A stretch of 64,000 nt of DNA from JAFCUW01 sp049897565 (GCF_049897565.1 NZ_JAFCWM010000004.1:124001-188000); one strand, 5' to 3'; positions 17,495-26,522 are shown, numbered from the stretch's first letter. Notes: generated by a model from the sequence alone, not told the origin. Numbers and translations: made by a program.

Positions 17495-18202
17495 TTATTC
17501 CGGGCGAGGGGCCTGGCCGATGGCGCATTCGAAGGTGGCGACGCCGTCGACGCCGCCGCGCACGCGGTCGCCCGGCTGCAAGGCGCCGACGCCGGCCGGC
17601 GTGCCGGAGAAAATCAGGTCGCCCGGCGCCAGCGTGACGAAGCGCGAGATATGGCTGATGATGTCGGCCACCGGCCAGATCAATTCGTCGAGCGTGCCTT
17701 GCTGGACCACGGCGCCATTGACCTCCAGCCAGATGCGGGCGCCGGCCGGGTGGCCGACTTCACTGACCGGATGGAGCGCGCTGCACGGCGCCGACGCGTC
17801 GAAACCCTTGGAGAAGTCCCATGGGCGGCGCAGGTCCTTGGCCACCGCCTGTATGTCGCGCAGCGTCAGGTCGAGCCCGACGCCGTAGCCCCACACCGTC
17901 GACAGTGCATCGGCCGGCGCGATGTTGGCGCCGCCGGCGCCGAGAGCGACCACCATTTCCACTTCATGATGCAGGTCGTTCGTTGCGGGCGGGTAGGGCA
18001 GCGTGCCCTGGGCGTCGACGACGGCGTCGGCGGGCTTCATGAAAAAGAACGGCGGTTCGCGGTTTGGATCGTTGCCCATCTCGCGGGCGTGGGCGGCGTA
18101 ATTACGGCCGACACAAAACAGGCGGCGGATCGGGAACCTGGCGCTGCTGCCGGCGACGGCGATGGACGGCGTGGCCGGTGGTGATATTACGTATTCGGTC
18201 AT
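17495..18202 (-). CDS. Fumarylacetoacetate hydrolase-family protein (fumarylpyruvate hydrolase-like)
   Basis: 235 residues, a short FAH-family member. The N-terminal FCVGRNYAAHA and the metal site HHEVEMVVAL (E-x-E) are visible, then D-x-TLRD and the terminal FSGTPAGVGAL-PGD. Short proteins of this type cleave C-C bonds in acylpyruvates, such as fumarylpyruvate in gentisate breakdown. No other gentisate gene is nearby, so an oxaloacetate tautomerase or decarboxylase role is equally possible. ATG at 18202 with AGGA seven bases upstream. First gene of a two-gene unit with the MFS exporter. Confidence 0.88.
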   Translation of the reverse strand: MTEYVISPPATPSIAVAGSSARFPIRRLFCVGRNYAAHAREMGNDPNREPPFFFMKPADAVVDAQGTLPYPPATNDLHHEVEMVVALGAGGANIAPADALSTVWGYGVGLDLTLRDIQAVAKDLRRPWDFSKGFDASAPCSALHPVSEVGHPAGARIWLEVNGAVVQQGTLDELIWPVADIISHISRFVTLAPGDLIFSGTPAGVGALQPGDRVRGGVDGVATFECAIGQAPRPE

Positions 18203-18332
18203 GGGATTCCTCATCAAGGCGGCAGCACGATCAGTGCTCGCTTGACGATTTTACTACGCGGAGCTTCCCTCCAAGACGAACCGCACGAACGACGACTCTG
18301 AGGTTTGCGGTGTCAGTTAGCGGTGTTGGGTG

Positions 18333-18536
18333 TCATGCGCCGAGGATGGTGATCACCACGCGGCGCCGTTGCGGCGTTGTGCGGTGTTCCCACAGGGAGA
18401 TCGCCTGCCACGTGCCGAGCAGCAGGCGGCCGGCGCCCACCGGGACCGTCAACGCGGTGTCGGTCAGCACGCTGCGCGCGTGCGCGGCCATGTCGTCCGG
18501 GCCTTCGGTGTCGTGGCGGTGGTTCGATGATGCCAT
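18333..18536 (-). pseudogene. C-terminal half of a YjbQ/UPF0047 protein
   Basis: 67 codons carrying only the second half of the roughly 140-residue YjbQ fold: NHRHDTEGPDDMAAHARSVL, then LTVPVGAGRLLLGTWQAI, WEHR and the terminal RRRVVITILG. The first half with its own conserved His is missing; the upstream 200 bases show no YjbQ-like reading in any frame. 5'-truncated remnant, probably not functional. Confidence 0.75.
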
Positions 18537-18687
18537 GATGATCTCCGAATTAATTTGAAGAAAACTCCCTGTCGAGCTCCTGCGTAGGCTTGAGTCGGGA
18601 AGGAGTAGAAATAGTAAGCAAGCGGCTGACTCATCTGGATCGGTGTACTACTCAGCTCGCTGTAGGACATTTCTGATCGTTGCGGTA

Positions 18688-18716
18688 TCGAAATTTACCC
18701 TTGGAAAGGGTATAGT
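18688..18716 (+). promoter_or_regulatory. Promoter with overlapping palindrome upstream of hybrid kinase
   Basis: TATAGT (18711-18716) is a good -10; TCGAAA (18688-18693, 17 bp spacing) is a weak -35. A perfect inverted repeat TACCCTT-GGA-AAGGGTA (18696-18712) fills the spacer and touches the -10, the place for a repressor operator. The regulator is unknown. Confidence 0.45.
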
Positions 18717-18742
18717 GAGGGGTCGCCTTCAGGACCACACTC

Positions 18743-20950
18743 ATGGCCCGCAACTTCTCACTGCCACTTCGGCATTTCCTCGTCTTGCTTGTCTGCCTGG
18801 GACTGCTGCCGGTGGCATCGATCGGCGGCTGGGTCATCTATGCGTCGGTCAACGAGCGGCGCTACGAACTGGAACAGTCGATGATGGCGCTGTCGCGCGC
18901 GCTTGCCAGCGCCATCGATTCCGAACTGGAAACCACCGTTGAAAACGTCAAGATGCTGTCGGCCGACCCGGCGCTGCGCGGCAACGACATGGAAAAGTTT
19001 TATGAGGTCGCGCGCAGCACTGTCGCCCGTCAGGCGGACTGGCGCAGCGTCGTCGTCACCGACGCTGAAGGGCGCGTCCTGTTCCGCACCTCGGCGCCGT
19101 TCGGCGCGACCAGCAAGGTGGTCGAGCCCGACAGCCTGGCGCAGGCGATTCGCACGCAGCGGCCGGCGATCGGCAAGGTGTCCAAGGGGCAGTTGAACCA
19201 GCCGGCGGTGCCGGTGCGCGTGCCGGTGTCGCTCGACGGCCGCGTGCGTTATGTCGTCACCGCAGCGCTGGCGCCGGACCGCATGCTGCGGGTGCTCAAC
19301 AACCAGCAGCTGCCGGCCGGGTGGGTGGTGTCGGTGCACGACTCGTACGGCTTGCGGGTGGCGCGCTCGCTCGACCACGAGCGCACGGTCGGCACCGGTA
19401 TGTCGGCCACCTTGGCCAAGCTGATCAAGCCGGAGCAGCGCGAAGGCGCCGGCATCACCACCACGCTCGAAGGCAACGAGGTGCTGACGACGTTCACGCG
19501 CCTGCCGCGCCATGGCTGGACGGTTGCTGTCGGCGCGCCGACCGCGCACTTTGCCGAGGTGCTGCGCCGCACGCTGGCCGCCTACGCGATGGCGATCGTC
19601 GTGTCGCTGGCGCTGTACGGCGCGCTGGCGGTGTTCGTCGCGCAGCGCATCGTGCTGTCGTTCTCGCACCTGAAGCGACAGACCGCGCGGCTCGGCCAGC
19701 GCCGCACGGTGCGCCGCGCTTACAGCCGCATCAGCGAAGTCAACGAGATGGGCGAAGAGCTGGTGCGCGCATCCGGCGCGCTGCTGCAGGGCGAACTCGC
19801 GCGCGAAAAGCTGGTCGGTTCGCTGCAGGAGGCGCTGCTGCGCGCCGAGCAGGCGTCGGCGACGAAGGACAATTTTCTCGCCGTGCTGGGCCATGAACTG
19901 CGCAATCCGCTGTCGCCGATCCTGATGGCGCTCGACCTGATGGACATGCGCGCCAATCCCGATTCGCTGCGCGAACGCCAGACGATGCGGCGCCAGGTCG
20001 ATCACATGAAACGGCTGGTCGACGACCTGCTCGACGTCTCCCGCATTGCCGAAGGCAAGCTGGTGATGAACAACGAACCGGTGTGCCTGTCGGCCGTCGT
20101 CACCCAGGCGGCCGACGCGATCCGGCCGGCGATGGCCGCGCAGGGCCGCTACTTTGTCGAGTCGAAGGGCGAGGTATGGGTGATGGGCGACGAGACGCGC
20201 CTGGTGCAGGTGGCGTCGAACCTGCTGGCCAACGCGGTGCGCTACGGCGGCGCCGGCGACGTCGTCATCAGCGTCTGGCGCCAGGACGGCGAGGCGCTGC
20301 TGCGCGTCGCCGACAACGGCATCGGCATGGATCCGGCCACCGCCGCGCTCGTGTTTGAGCCGTTCTACCAGGCGCCGCAGCCGCTGGCGCGCTCCGCCGG
20401 CGGGCTGGGCCTGGGGCTGACGATCATCTTCAACATCGTCGATCTGCATGGCGGCGCCGTGCGCGCGTCGAGCCGCGGACCGGGTTTGGGCAGCTTGTTC
20501 GAGGTGGCGTTGCCGGCGATCGATTCGCCGCTGGCCGGCGCCATGCCGGTCGAACGCGTAGCGCGCGCGCAGGCGCCGCGCAAGGTCGTCATCGTCGACG
20601 ACAACCGCGACGCCGCCGCCACCACGGCCGCACTGCTGTCGCTGCTGGGGCACGAGGTCGACATCGCGCACGACGGCAGGTCCGGACTGCGGCTGATCCA
20701 GGCGATGCAGCCGGACGTCGCATTTCTCGACATTGGCTTGCCCGACATGGATGGCTTTGAACTGGCGCGGGCGGCGCGCGCCTGCGGCTTTGCCGGCCGG
20801 CTGGTGGCCCTGACCGGCTACGGCGAAGCGCGCGACCGCCAGCGCGCCACCGACGCCGGCTTCAATGCGCATCTGACCAAGCCGGCCAGCGTCGAGCAGC
20901 TCGACGCGGCTATTGCCGGCGGCAGCCTGGCGGCAGTGTCAGCCGGCTGA
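18743..20950 (+). CDS. Hybrid sensor histidine kinase with dCache-like sensor and receiver
   Basis: 735 residues in the inner membrane. TM1 about 12-34, a periplasmic dCache-like sensor about 35-278, TM2 about 280-305, a HAMP-like/coiled linker, HisKA with phospho-acceptor His384 (LGHELRNPLSP), HATPase_c with N box, DNGIGMD and GLGLGL boxes, then a receiver domain with Asp663 (FLDIGLPDMDG) and the conserved Lys in LTKPAS. No separate response regulator lies beside it, so phosphate must go to a distant partner. Its 3' end overlaps the convergent kinase gene by 12 bp. The ligand is unknown. Confidence 0.92.
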   Translation: MARNFSLPLRHFLVLLVCLGLLPVASIGGWVIYASVNERRYELEQSMMALSRALASAIDSELETTVENVKMLSADPALRGNDMEKFYEVARSTVARQADWRSVVVTDAEGRVLFRTSAPFGATSKVVEPDSLAQAIRTQRPAIGKVSKGQLNQPAVPVRVPVSLDGRVRYVVTAALAPDRMLRVLNNQQLPAGWVVSVHDSYGLRVARSLDHERTVGTGMSATLAKLIKPEQREGAGITTTLEGNEVLTTFTRLPRHGWTVAVGAPTAHFAEVLRRTLAAYAMAIVVSLALYGALAVFVAQRIVLSFSHLKRQTARLGQRRTVRRAYSRISEVNEMGEELVRASGALLQGELAREKLVGSLQEALLRAEQASATKDNFLAVLGHELRNPLSPILMALDLMDMRANPDSLRERQTMRRQVDHMKRLVDDLLDVSRIAEGKLVMNNEPVCLSAVVTQAADAIRPAMAAQGRYFVESKGEVWVMGDETRLVQVASNLLANAVRYGGAGDVVISVWRQDGEALLRVADNGIGMDPATAALVFEPFYQAPQPLARSAGGLGLGLTIIFNIVDLHGGAVRASSRGPGLGSLFEVALPAIDSPLAGAMPVERVARAQAPRKVVIVDDNRDAAATTAALLSLLGHEVDIAHDGRSGLRLIQAMQPDVAFLDIGLPDMDGFELARAARACGFAGRLVALTGYGEARDRQRATDAGFNAHLTKPASVEQLDAAIAGGSLAAVSAG

Positions 20951-22075
20951 GGCGGTGCGCGGCAGCGTAACCGTGAATGACGTGCCGGACGATTCGGTCG
21001 ACGTCACGCTGATGGCGCCGCCGTGGGCGGTGACAATTTCGCGCGCGATGTACAAGCCCAGGCCGAGGTTGTCGGCCGCGCTGCCACTGCGCTCGCTCGC
21101 CGAGCGGATCGCGAAGTGCTGGGCCGGATCGAACATCGCGCGCAGCCGGGTCGGCTCGATGGCGCTGCCCATGTTCTGCACCGAAAACGCGACCTGCTCG
21201 CCGCCCTTGATGGTCACCCACACCGGCTGGTCCTTGACGCCATGCTGGACCGCGTTGGCGACCAGGTTCGACAGCGCCTGGTTCATGCGCGCGCAATCCC
21301 ACACCACGTGCAGATTGCCCGACACGTCCAGTTCGATAACCCGTTCTGGATGCATCGCGCGGATTTCGTCGACCACCTGGCGGCACTCGGGCCCGAAGTC
21401 CATCGGCGCCGGCTTGATCGGCATGCCGCTGCCGAGGTTGCCCGTGGAGTAGTCGATCAGGTCGCTGACGATCTCGGTGACGCGCTTGGTGCTGCCGACG
21501 ATGCGAGCGGCGACCGTGTGGTACTTCGCCGGCAGCGATTCGTCGTGCAGCAAGAATTGCGCGCCCATGCGGATGGCGCCGAGCGGATTGCGCACGTCGT
21601 GGCCGAGGATGGCGAGGAACACGTTTTGCGAGTCGCGCATCATCGACGAGTAGCGCGCCACCGACTCGGCCAGCGCCTGGTCGATCGCCTCGTTAAAGCG
21701 CACCATGTCCTGCGTGGCCAGTTCGTCGGAACTCTTGACGCGCCGCTGCCACAGCCGCAGCACGCTCGAGCGCAAGGCGCGGTACTCGGCCGTCAGCTCT
21801 TCTATCGTGAGGCCGGAATTGAGACGGTCTTCGGCGTGCGTTTCGGCGGCGGTGTCGGCCGCCACGACCGGCGCGTTGCCTTTCGACTTGGCGACGCTGT
21901 CGGTTTCGTTCTGGTAGCAGTCGAGATCGGCGCAGATCACCGTCAGCATCTGCTCGGCGTGGTCGCGCAGTTTCGCCTTGTTCGCTTCCGCCAGCACATA
22001 CAGGCTTTCCGCGAAGTCTTCCCATTCCTGCAAGATAATTTCGAGGTTCTCACGGATGAAGGTGGATAGACGCAC
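20939..22075 (-). CDS. Soluble histidine kinase with RsbRD-type N-terminal domain
   Basis: 378 residues without membrane helices. Residues 1-135 resemble the RsbT co-antagonist RsbRD N-terminal domain (helical, IRENLEIILQEWEDFAESL). HisKA follows with His159 (ILGHDVRNPLGA) and HATPase_c with an N box, a degenerate G1 region (VQNMGSAIEP instead of DNGxG) and a GLGLYIAREI box. The start is a GTG at 22075 (R-L-S-T-F) with AAAGGT ahead. It is convergent with the hybrid kinase. The unusual G1 box could lower ATP binding. Confidence 0.85.
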   Translation of the reverse strand: MRLSTFIRENLEIILQEWEDFAESLYVLAEANKAKLRDHAEQMLTVICADLDCYQNETDSVAKSKGNAPVVAADTAAETHAEDRLNSGLTIEELTAEYRALRSSVLRLWQRRVKSSDELATQDMVRFNEAIDQALAESVARYSSMMRDSQNVFLAILGHDVRNPLGAIRMGAQFLLHDESLPAKYHTVAARIVGSTKRVTEIVSDLIDYSTGNLGSGMPIKPAPMDFGPECRQVVDEIRAMHPERVIELDVSGNLHVVWDCARMNQALSNLVANAVQHGVKDQPVWVTIKGGEQVAFSVQNMGSAIEPTRLRAMFDPAQHFAIRSASERSGSAADNLGLGLYIAREIVTAHGGAISVTSTESSGTSFTVTLPRTASAG

Positions 22076-22236
22076 GGAACTACCTTTCGATGTGGGGGAA
22101 CTCCCCGGTACAGCTTGATAACGGACAGCACCGCATATCATAGCCTGAAACGCGCGAAATCGGCGGGCGCGCGTGTAAGGTTCGCACTTCCGCCACCTTG
22201 CACGGTCAAACATCGGTGACCGTTCGGGGAGGCCGT

Positions 22237-22721
22237 ATGCATTGTCCCGGAAGGATGTGCTGGGTCGCCGCCGTGACGCTGCCCGGTGCTGGCACACTTG
22301 CGCAGCCGTTGCCGGCGGTGCGCGCCGACGCCGGGCAGGTGTCGGTATCGGGCCTGTCGTCGGGCGGCTTCATGGCGGTCCAGTTTCACGTTGCCTATTC
22401 GGCAAGCGTGATTGGCGCCGGGGTCGTCGCCGGGGGGCCTTTCTATTGTGCGCAAAATAGCGTCGACATCGCGCTCAACAACTGCATGCTGCCCGACCCG
22501 GTGCGCCCGGTGCCGGGGTCGAAGCCCTGGTCGCCTTCACCGAGGCGGCCGCGCGGGCCGGCGCGGTCGACGCCACCGCCAACTTGCAGCGCTCGCGCGT
22601 GTGGCTGTTTTCCGGCCGAAAGGATCCGACCGTGCTGCAGGGCGTGGTGGCCGCGCTGCAGCGCTATTACCTGAACTTGATGCCGCCGTCGCAGATAACG
22701 TACGTCAATACCGTCTCCTGA
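22237..22721 (+). pseudogene. Truncated, frameshifted extracellular PHB depolymerase
   Basis: Starts with a signal-peptide-like segment, then the lipase box in SVSGLSSGGFMAVQFHVAYS (nucleophile Ser) and GAGVVAGGPFYCAQ, hallmarks of poly(3-hydroxybutyrate) depolymerases. Near 22500 the reading changes frame; the other frame continues as LVAFTEAAARAG...RVWLFSGRKDPTV and stops after YVNTVS. A stretch between the two blocks and the whole C-terminal part with the catalytic His are missing, leaving about 160 of the usual 340 or more codons. Non-functional remnant. Confidence 0.8.
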
Positions 22722-22845
22722 CCTGCCTGAAATCGGCGTCATCACGACGGCCTTCAATTGCGTAACGCGATCACGACGACGCTGCAGAACCAACACGTCC
22801 GTCGGCGGCTGGGCTGCCAGTTCGTCGAGCAAGCGCCACCCGCAA

Positions 22846-24222
22846 TCACCGCTCGCCATCATCTTCTTTTTTATCCTGCCGCACCGACCCCAGGCGATCG
22901 ACGTGAATCAGCCCTTCCGCCGCCGCATGCGATGCGGCGAACACGCTGTCGGGCGCCAAGATCAGCTGGGCGCCGGTGGCGCTCACTTCCTCGGTCAGTC
23001 GGTCCAGCGCATCAATCCGCGACGGGTCGGGATTGACGTTGCGGATATATATCACCCGCACCGACTTCGGATGGCGCCGCAAGATCTCGGTATATATCTC
23101 CGGATCGCGCTCGCCACTGTCGCCTATCAGCACAAACTGCATCTGCGGATAAAAGCTGAGGATCAGTTCGATCTTGTCGAGCTTGCTGTCGCCGTGTTCA
23201 GTGAGATTGAATAACTCGCGCACGCCCAGTTCGCGCAGCAGCAGCGGCCCAAGCGGAATACCCTGAACGCGCAAAAATTCCACCAGCGGCCCGAACAGAT
23301 GCCACGGACTGCTCGATACATAAAACACCGGATTGCCTTCATTGCCGCCGGCGCCTTCGTGCAGCGCGCGGTACAGCGCGGCCACGCCCTTGAAGGGCTT
23401 GCGCGTGTGCGCGTTTGAACGCGCCAGCATCAGCGCCATGTTCAGCTTGTTGGTGACGTTGGTCCACAGTACGGTGTCGTCGATGTCGCTGATGATGCCG
23501 AAGCGCGCTGTGGCAGCCGGCACCACCACGTCGGCGTCCGCCCGCACCGGCAGGCCGTCTTCGGCCATGCTGTCGGGCAATTCGAGTTGCACCGTATGCC
23601 AGCCGCCGGCCAGCGCCGACGACGGTACGATCTCGAACGTGAAATAGCCGCCGCGGTCGGTCTGCGTTTCGATGCGCTGCCCTTCGAAGTGCGCCAGCAC
23701 GCGGGCGCCGGCCACCTCGTCGGACTCGAGGCGACGGTATAACTGTAAAAGGTTGCTCCAGCCGCTGTCGTCGCCGGTCTGTTCGCGAAAGCTGCGCTCG
23801 TCGAGCACGCGCCCCTTGACCCACAGCTTCCCGGCGTTGCCGAAGCCGAAGTAGGGCACCACCATCATTTGCCGGCCTACAGTCGGCAAGCGCAGCCGCT
23901 GCAGCGCGCCGCTGGCGAACTGGCCGGCCGTTTTCGCCAGCCGCCGCCGCAGCGCGGCGCCGGGACGCTCTGCCTCGGGCGCGCGTTCGACCCACATCGT
24001 CGCCCCTTGCAGCGGGGCCGAGCGCAGCGCCTGTTCGACCTCGCCGGCAGCGCGCGGATCGACCGTTGAGGCGAGCACATTGACGTCGGCGCCGGCGTCG
24101 CGCAGCCGCGCAATTTCAGCGGCAGGCACCAGATCCGGGTTGACATGGAATACGGCGCCGGCCGGCTCGACGCGCGCCACGATGTCGTCGAAACCGGCGC
24201 GGGTCAGTATCAAGAACGGCAT
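22846..24222 (-). CDS. App1-type phosphatidate phosphatase-family protein (DUF2183)
   Basis: 458 residues. Residues about 1-95 resemble a phospholipase-D-like or unclassified N-terminal region; the middle holds a beta-rich domain; residues about 240-420 hold the App1 catalytic domain with the HAD-like D-x-D-x-T motif in ISDIDDTVLWTNV and a second acidic motif in VLIGDSGERDPEIY. The yeast homologue App1 dephosphorylates phosphatidic acid; bacterial members are uncharacterised. It follows the ankyrin gene by 22 bp on the same strand, so the two probably form an operon. Phosphatase chemistry is likely; the substrate is unknown. Confidence 0.85.
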   Translation of the reverse strand: MPFLILTRAGFDDIVARVEPAGAVFHVNPDLVPAAEIARLRDAGADVNVLASTVDPRAAGEVEQALRSAPLQGATMWVERAPEAERPGAALRRRLAKTAGQFASGALQRLRLPTVGRQMMVVPYFGFGNAGKLWVKGRVLDERSFREQTGDDSGWSNLLQLYRRLESDEVAGARVLAHFEGQRIETQTDRGGYFTFEIVPSSALAGGWHTVQLELPDSMAEDGLPVRADADVVVPAATARFGIISDIDDTVLWTNVTNKLNMALMLARSNAHTRKPFKGVAALYRALHEGAGGNEGNPVFYVSSSPWHLFGPLVEFLRVQGIPLGPLLLRELGVRELFNLTEHGDSKLDKIELILSFYPQMQFVLIGDSGERDPEIYTEILRRHPKSVRVIYIRNVNPDPSRIDALDRLTEEVSATGAQLILAPDSVFAASHAAAEGLIHVDRLGSVRQDKKEDDGER

Positions 24223-24244
24223 CGTGCTTACCTTTCGTGCGCGG

Positions 24245-24775
24245 TCAGCAGGCGATCTGGTTGCCTTGCAAGTGCGGCAGCACGTCCTTGGCGCCCATCT
24301 TCTCGGCCAGCGACGCCGCCGTCATGCCGCGGCTGTCGATCGCGTCGACAGCCGCGCCGTGCGAGCGCAGCAGGTCGATGATGGCGGGGCGGTTGAACAT
24401 GGCCGCCATCATCAGCGGCGTCTTGCCGTCCGGGCTGGCGCCCTCGACGTCGGCGCCGTGGCGCAGCAGCAATTCGGCGATCTCGAAGTAGCCCTTGTAG
24501 GCCACGCCGGCCAGCGGCGTCTGGCCCTGGTCGTTGGGCACGTTCGGGTCGGCGCCGGCTTCGAGCAGGATGCGCGCGGTTTCCTGGTGGCCGTGGTAGC
24601 AGGCGAGCATGATCAGGCTGTCGCCTTTTTCGTTGCGGAAGTTGACCGGCAGGCCTTTCGCCACCATCGCGCCGAGCGTGGCGTCGTCGCCGCTGCGCAC
24701 GATGCCAAACACGCTCCGGATGAAATCGATGGCTTCCTGGTCGCCCATGCCGGTTGCTGCGTTAGTTGGTTGCAT
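24245..24775 (-). CDS. Ankyrin-repeat protein
   Basis: 176 residues with four to five ankyrin repeats from about residue 40: KGDSLIMLACYHGHQETARILLEAGADPN, QGQTPLAGVAYKGYFEIAELLLRHGADV and further degenerate units. No signal peptide, so cytosolic. GAGGG stands a few bases before the ATG at 24775. First gene of a unit with the App1-like phosphatase; it may bind or regulate it. Similar short ankyrin proteins in other bacteria sit beside catalases, so partner use is variable. Confidence 0.88.
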   Translation of the reverse strand: MQPTNAATGMGDQEAIDFIRSVFGIVRSGDDATLGAMVAKGLPVNFRNEKGDSLIMLACYHGHQETARILLEAGADPNVPNDQGQTPLAGVAYKGYFEIAELLLRHGADVEGASPDGKTPLMMAAMFNRPAIIDLLRSHGAAVDAIDSRGMTAASLAEKMGAKDVLPHLQGNQIAC

Positions 24776-24967
24776 ATTCCCTCATGTCTGTGTTGCCAAG
24801 CTTGCACTATAGCGTGCGCAGGTGCTCGTCCTCCGTGCGCGTACGCACGCTTGCGCACGGCTGCAATGCGGCGGCGCGTTTTTCTGGTTCAGGGTATGGT
24901 CTGTTGTCAGCATCATAATGTTGTGATGCACGACTTTAGCGGTTTCCCCATAAAACGGAGGTGTACG

Positions 24968-25072
24968 ATGCGTAAAATTATCATGATGGCAATCGCCGGC
25001 TTCATCTGGAAAAAATTCCAGGGCCGCATTTTGAAGCAACCAACCCGCGGCCGGACCATGCGCCGCATGTAA
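24968..25072 (+). CDS. 34-residue hydrophobic-basic small protein
   Basis: A short frame starting MRKIIMMAIAGFIWKKFQ and ending in a basic tail (RGRTMRRM). It is preceded by a near-perfect Shine-Dalgarno GGAGG seven bases before the ATG, far better than most genes here, and followed by a hairpin at 25084-25112. The first 14 residues could form one short membrane helix; the rest is strongly basic. Not recognised as a named family. Support is the ribosome site, the terminator and the isolated AT-richer position; no homology evidence. Confidence 0.55.
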   Translation: MRKIIMMAIAGFIWKKFQGRILKQPTRGRTMRRM

Positions 25073-25083
25073 TGCGTTACCCG

Positions 25084-25112
25084 CCACGACCTCGACCGGC
25101 TCGAGGCCGTGG
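25084..25112 (+). terminator. Hairpin after the small gene, possible terminator
   Basis: CCACG-A-CCTCGA pairs with TCGAGG-C-CGTGG around a CCGGC loop: 12 positions with one mismatch. There is no U-run after it, so intrinsic termination is uncertain. Confidence 0.35.
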
Positions 25113-25350
25113 TCCCGGCGCCGGCGTACTCACCGTCTGTCGCCCTAATGACACACGGCAAGTTATAGCAGCCTCCGCCCTTGATCTGCGTTAAACAGAT
25201 CGCGCCACCTCCCCACGTAGAATCGTTGTAACTCATCTGCCCATCGCGGCGCATATTTCTCTCGAAAGATTCATTTTCCCGATGCCGGGAAGGGGGACTG
25301 TTTGCGCGCCGCGACCGGAAAATTCGATTCGACCAAGACAGGAGCGCTAT

Positions 25351-25974
25351 ATGTTTTCCAAAAAATACCATGTGGGCACAGGTGGACTTGCGGCTGTGAC
25401 CAGCCTGTTGCTGCTGTCGGCTTGCGGTGGTGGCGGCGACGATGCGCCGCCAGTGGTGCCGGTGCCGCAGCCTGCCGAGCCGACACTGGCCGCCGCCTAC
25501 ACCGACCTCGTTTCCGGCGCGCAAAACGGCGCCACCACGTGGACCGACGGCAGCGGTACAGGCGCGCCGATCGGTGGCATCGAATGCCTGGGCAACAATG
25601 TGTTGCACAATCATGCGCTGATCTCGATTTACCAGAACGGCGTCAGGCTGGCGGTACCGGAATCGGTCGGGCTGCGCGGCTGCACCTATGAACTGCACAC
25701 GCACCACCGCTCCGGTGTGGTCCACGTCGAGCCGAACGTGGCGCGCAACCTGACGCTCGGCCAGTTCTTCGGCGTCTGGGGCCAGTCGCTGTCGCGCACC
25801 GCGGTTGCCGGCCTGACCGGCCCGGTGCGCTTCTACATCGTCAGCGGCGAGGTACTGACGCGCTACGAAGGCAATCCGGCCGATATTTCCTTCGACGGCC
25901 ACAAGGAAATCGTCATCGTCGCCGGCAGCGCCCCAGCTGTGTTGCCAAAATACCGCTGGCCGGCCAATCTGTAG
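25351..25974 (+). CDS. Hypothetical lipoprotein with His/Cys-rich core
   Basis: 207 residues. Lipobox LLLSAC-GGGG at about residue 24, then a Pro-rich linker. The core contains ECLGNNVLHNHALISIY and CTYELHTHHRSGVVHVEP: a pair of cysteines and a cluster of histidines suited to metal binding. GGAG lies ahead of the ATG at 25351. I do not know a characterised homologue. Probably periplasmic, membrane-anchored and monocistronic. Metal binding is inferred only from residue clustering. Confidence 0.75.
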   Translation: MFSKKYHVGTGGLAAVTSLLLLSACGGGGDDAPPVVPVPQPAEPTLAAAYTDLVSGAQNGATTWTDGSGTGAPIGGIECLGNNVLHNHALISIYQNGVRLAVPESVGLRGCTYELHTHHRSGVVHVEPNVARNLTLGQFFGVWGQSLSRTAVAGLTGPVRFYIVSGEVLTRYEGNPADISFDGHKEIVIVAGSAPAVLPKYRWPANL

Positions 25975-26111
25975 GCGAGGTGATCGGTTCTGAGCGCGAA
26001 CTAACAGACGGCGAGTTGATGGGCAGTGAAAATGCAAGTAGGCCGCACAGAGTGCTCCTCTCGCGGTTTATTTGCAGGAGGAAATTAAACCCACTACCTA
26101 GGAGAACACCC

Positions 26112-26522
26112 ATGAACCAACCAATGTCAGCGGCACGCACACTTATCCTGATCGCCGCCATCGGCGCGGCAGCAGTCGGCTGCAAGAAGGCCGACGTTGT
26201 CGCCCCGGCGCACACTACCGCAACGACGACGGCGACCGTCCCATCGACGCCGGGCACCAGCGCAACGGCCGGCACTTCCGACGCCGGCAAGGCAGGCACC
26301 GCGAACAATGCGGCCAACGGCACCACTGGCACCACGGGTACCAGCGGCACCGCCGGCAGCAGCGGCATGACCGGCGCCGGTTCGACCGACGCCACCACCA
26401 CCTCGACCGCGGCCGGCACGACGGCCAACGACGCGAAGAAGGCGCCGGTGCAGAACAACAGCGGCCAGACCCAAGGCACCACGCCGAATACGTCGCTGCC
26501 AGTATCGGACGGCAGCCGCTAA
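26112..26522 (+). CDS. Low-complexity Thr/Ala/Gly/Ser lipoprotein
   Basis: 136 residues. A signal peptide with lipobox AAAVGC-KK, then over 100 residues almost entirely Thr, Ala, Gly, Ser and Asn with a TGTTGTSGTAGS-type imperfect repeat. Such a tail should be disordered and extracytoplasmic. The ATG at 26112 has GGAGA ten bases ahead. No catalytic motif and no recognised family. It ends 23 bp before the convergent GH1-RmlD gene. Confidence 0.7.
   Translation: MNQPMSAARTLILIAAIGAAAVGCKKADVVAPAHTTATTTATVPSTPGTSATAGTSDAGKAGTANNAANGTTGTTGTSGTAGSSGMTGAGSTDATTTSTAAGTTANDAKKAPVQNNSGQTQGTTPNTSLPVSDGSR

Noticed and set aside
18758..20872. 704-codon open frame antisense to the hybrid kinase
   Set aside because: Composition typical of a shadow frame; the kinase motifs on the plus strand are complete.
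26230..26500. Tandem DNA repeat in the Thr/Gly lipoprotein
   Set aside because: Amino-acid composition is repetitive but nucleotide units are irregular, so it is not a true tandem repeat.
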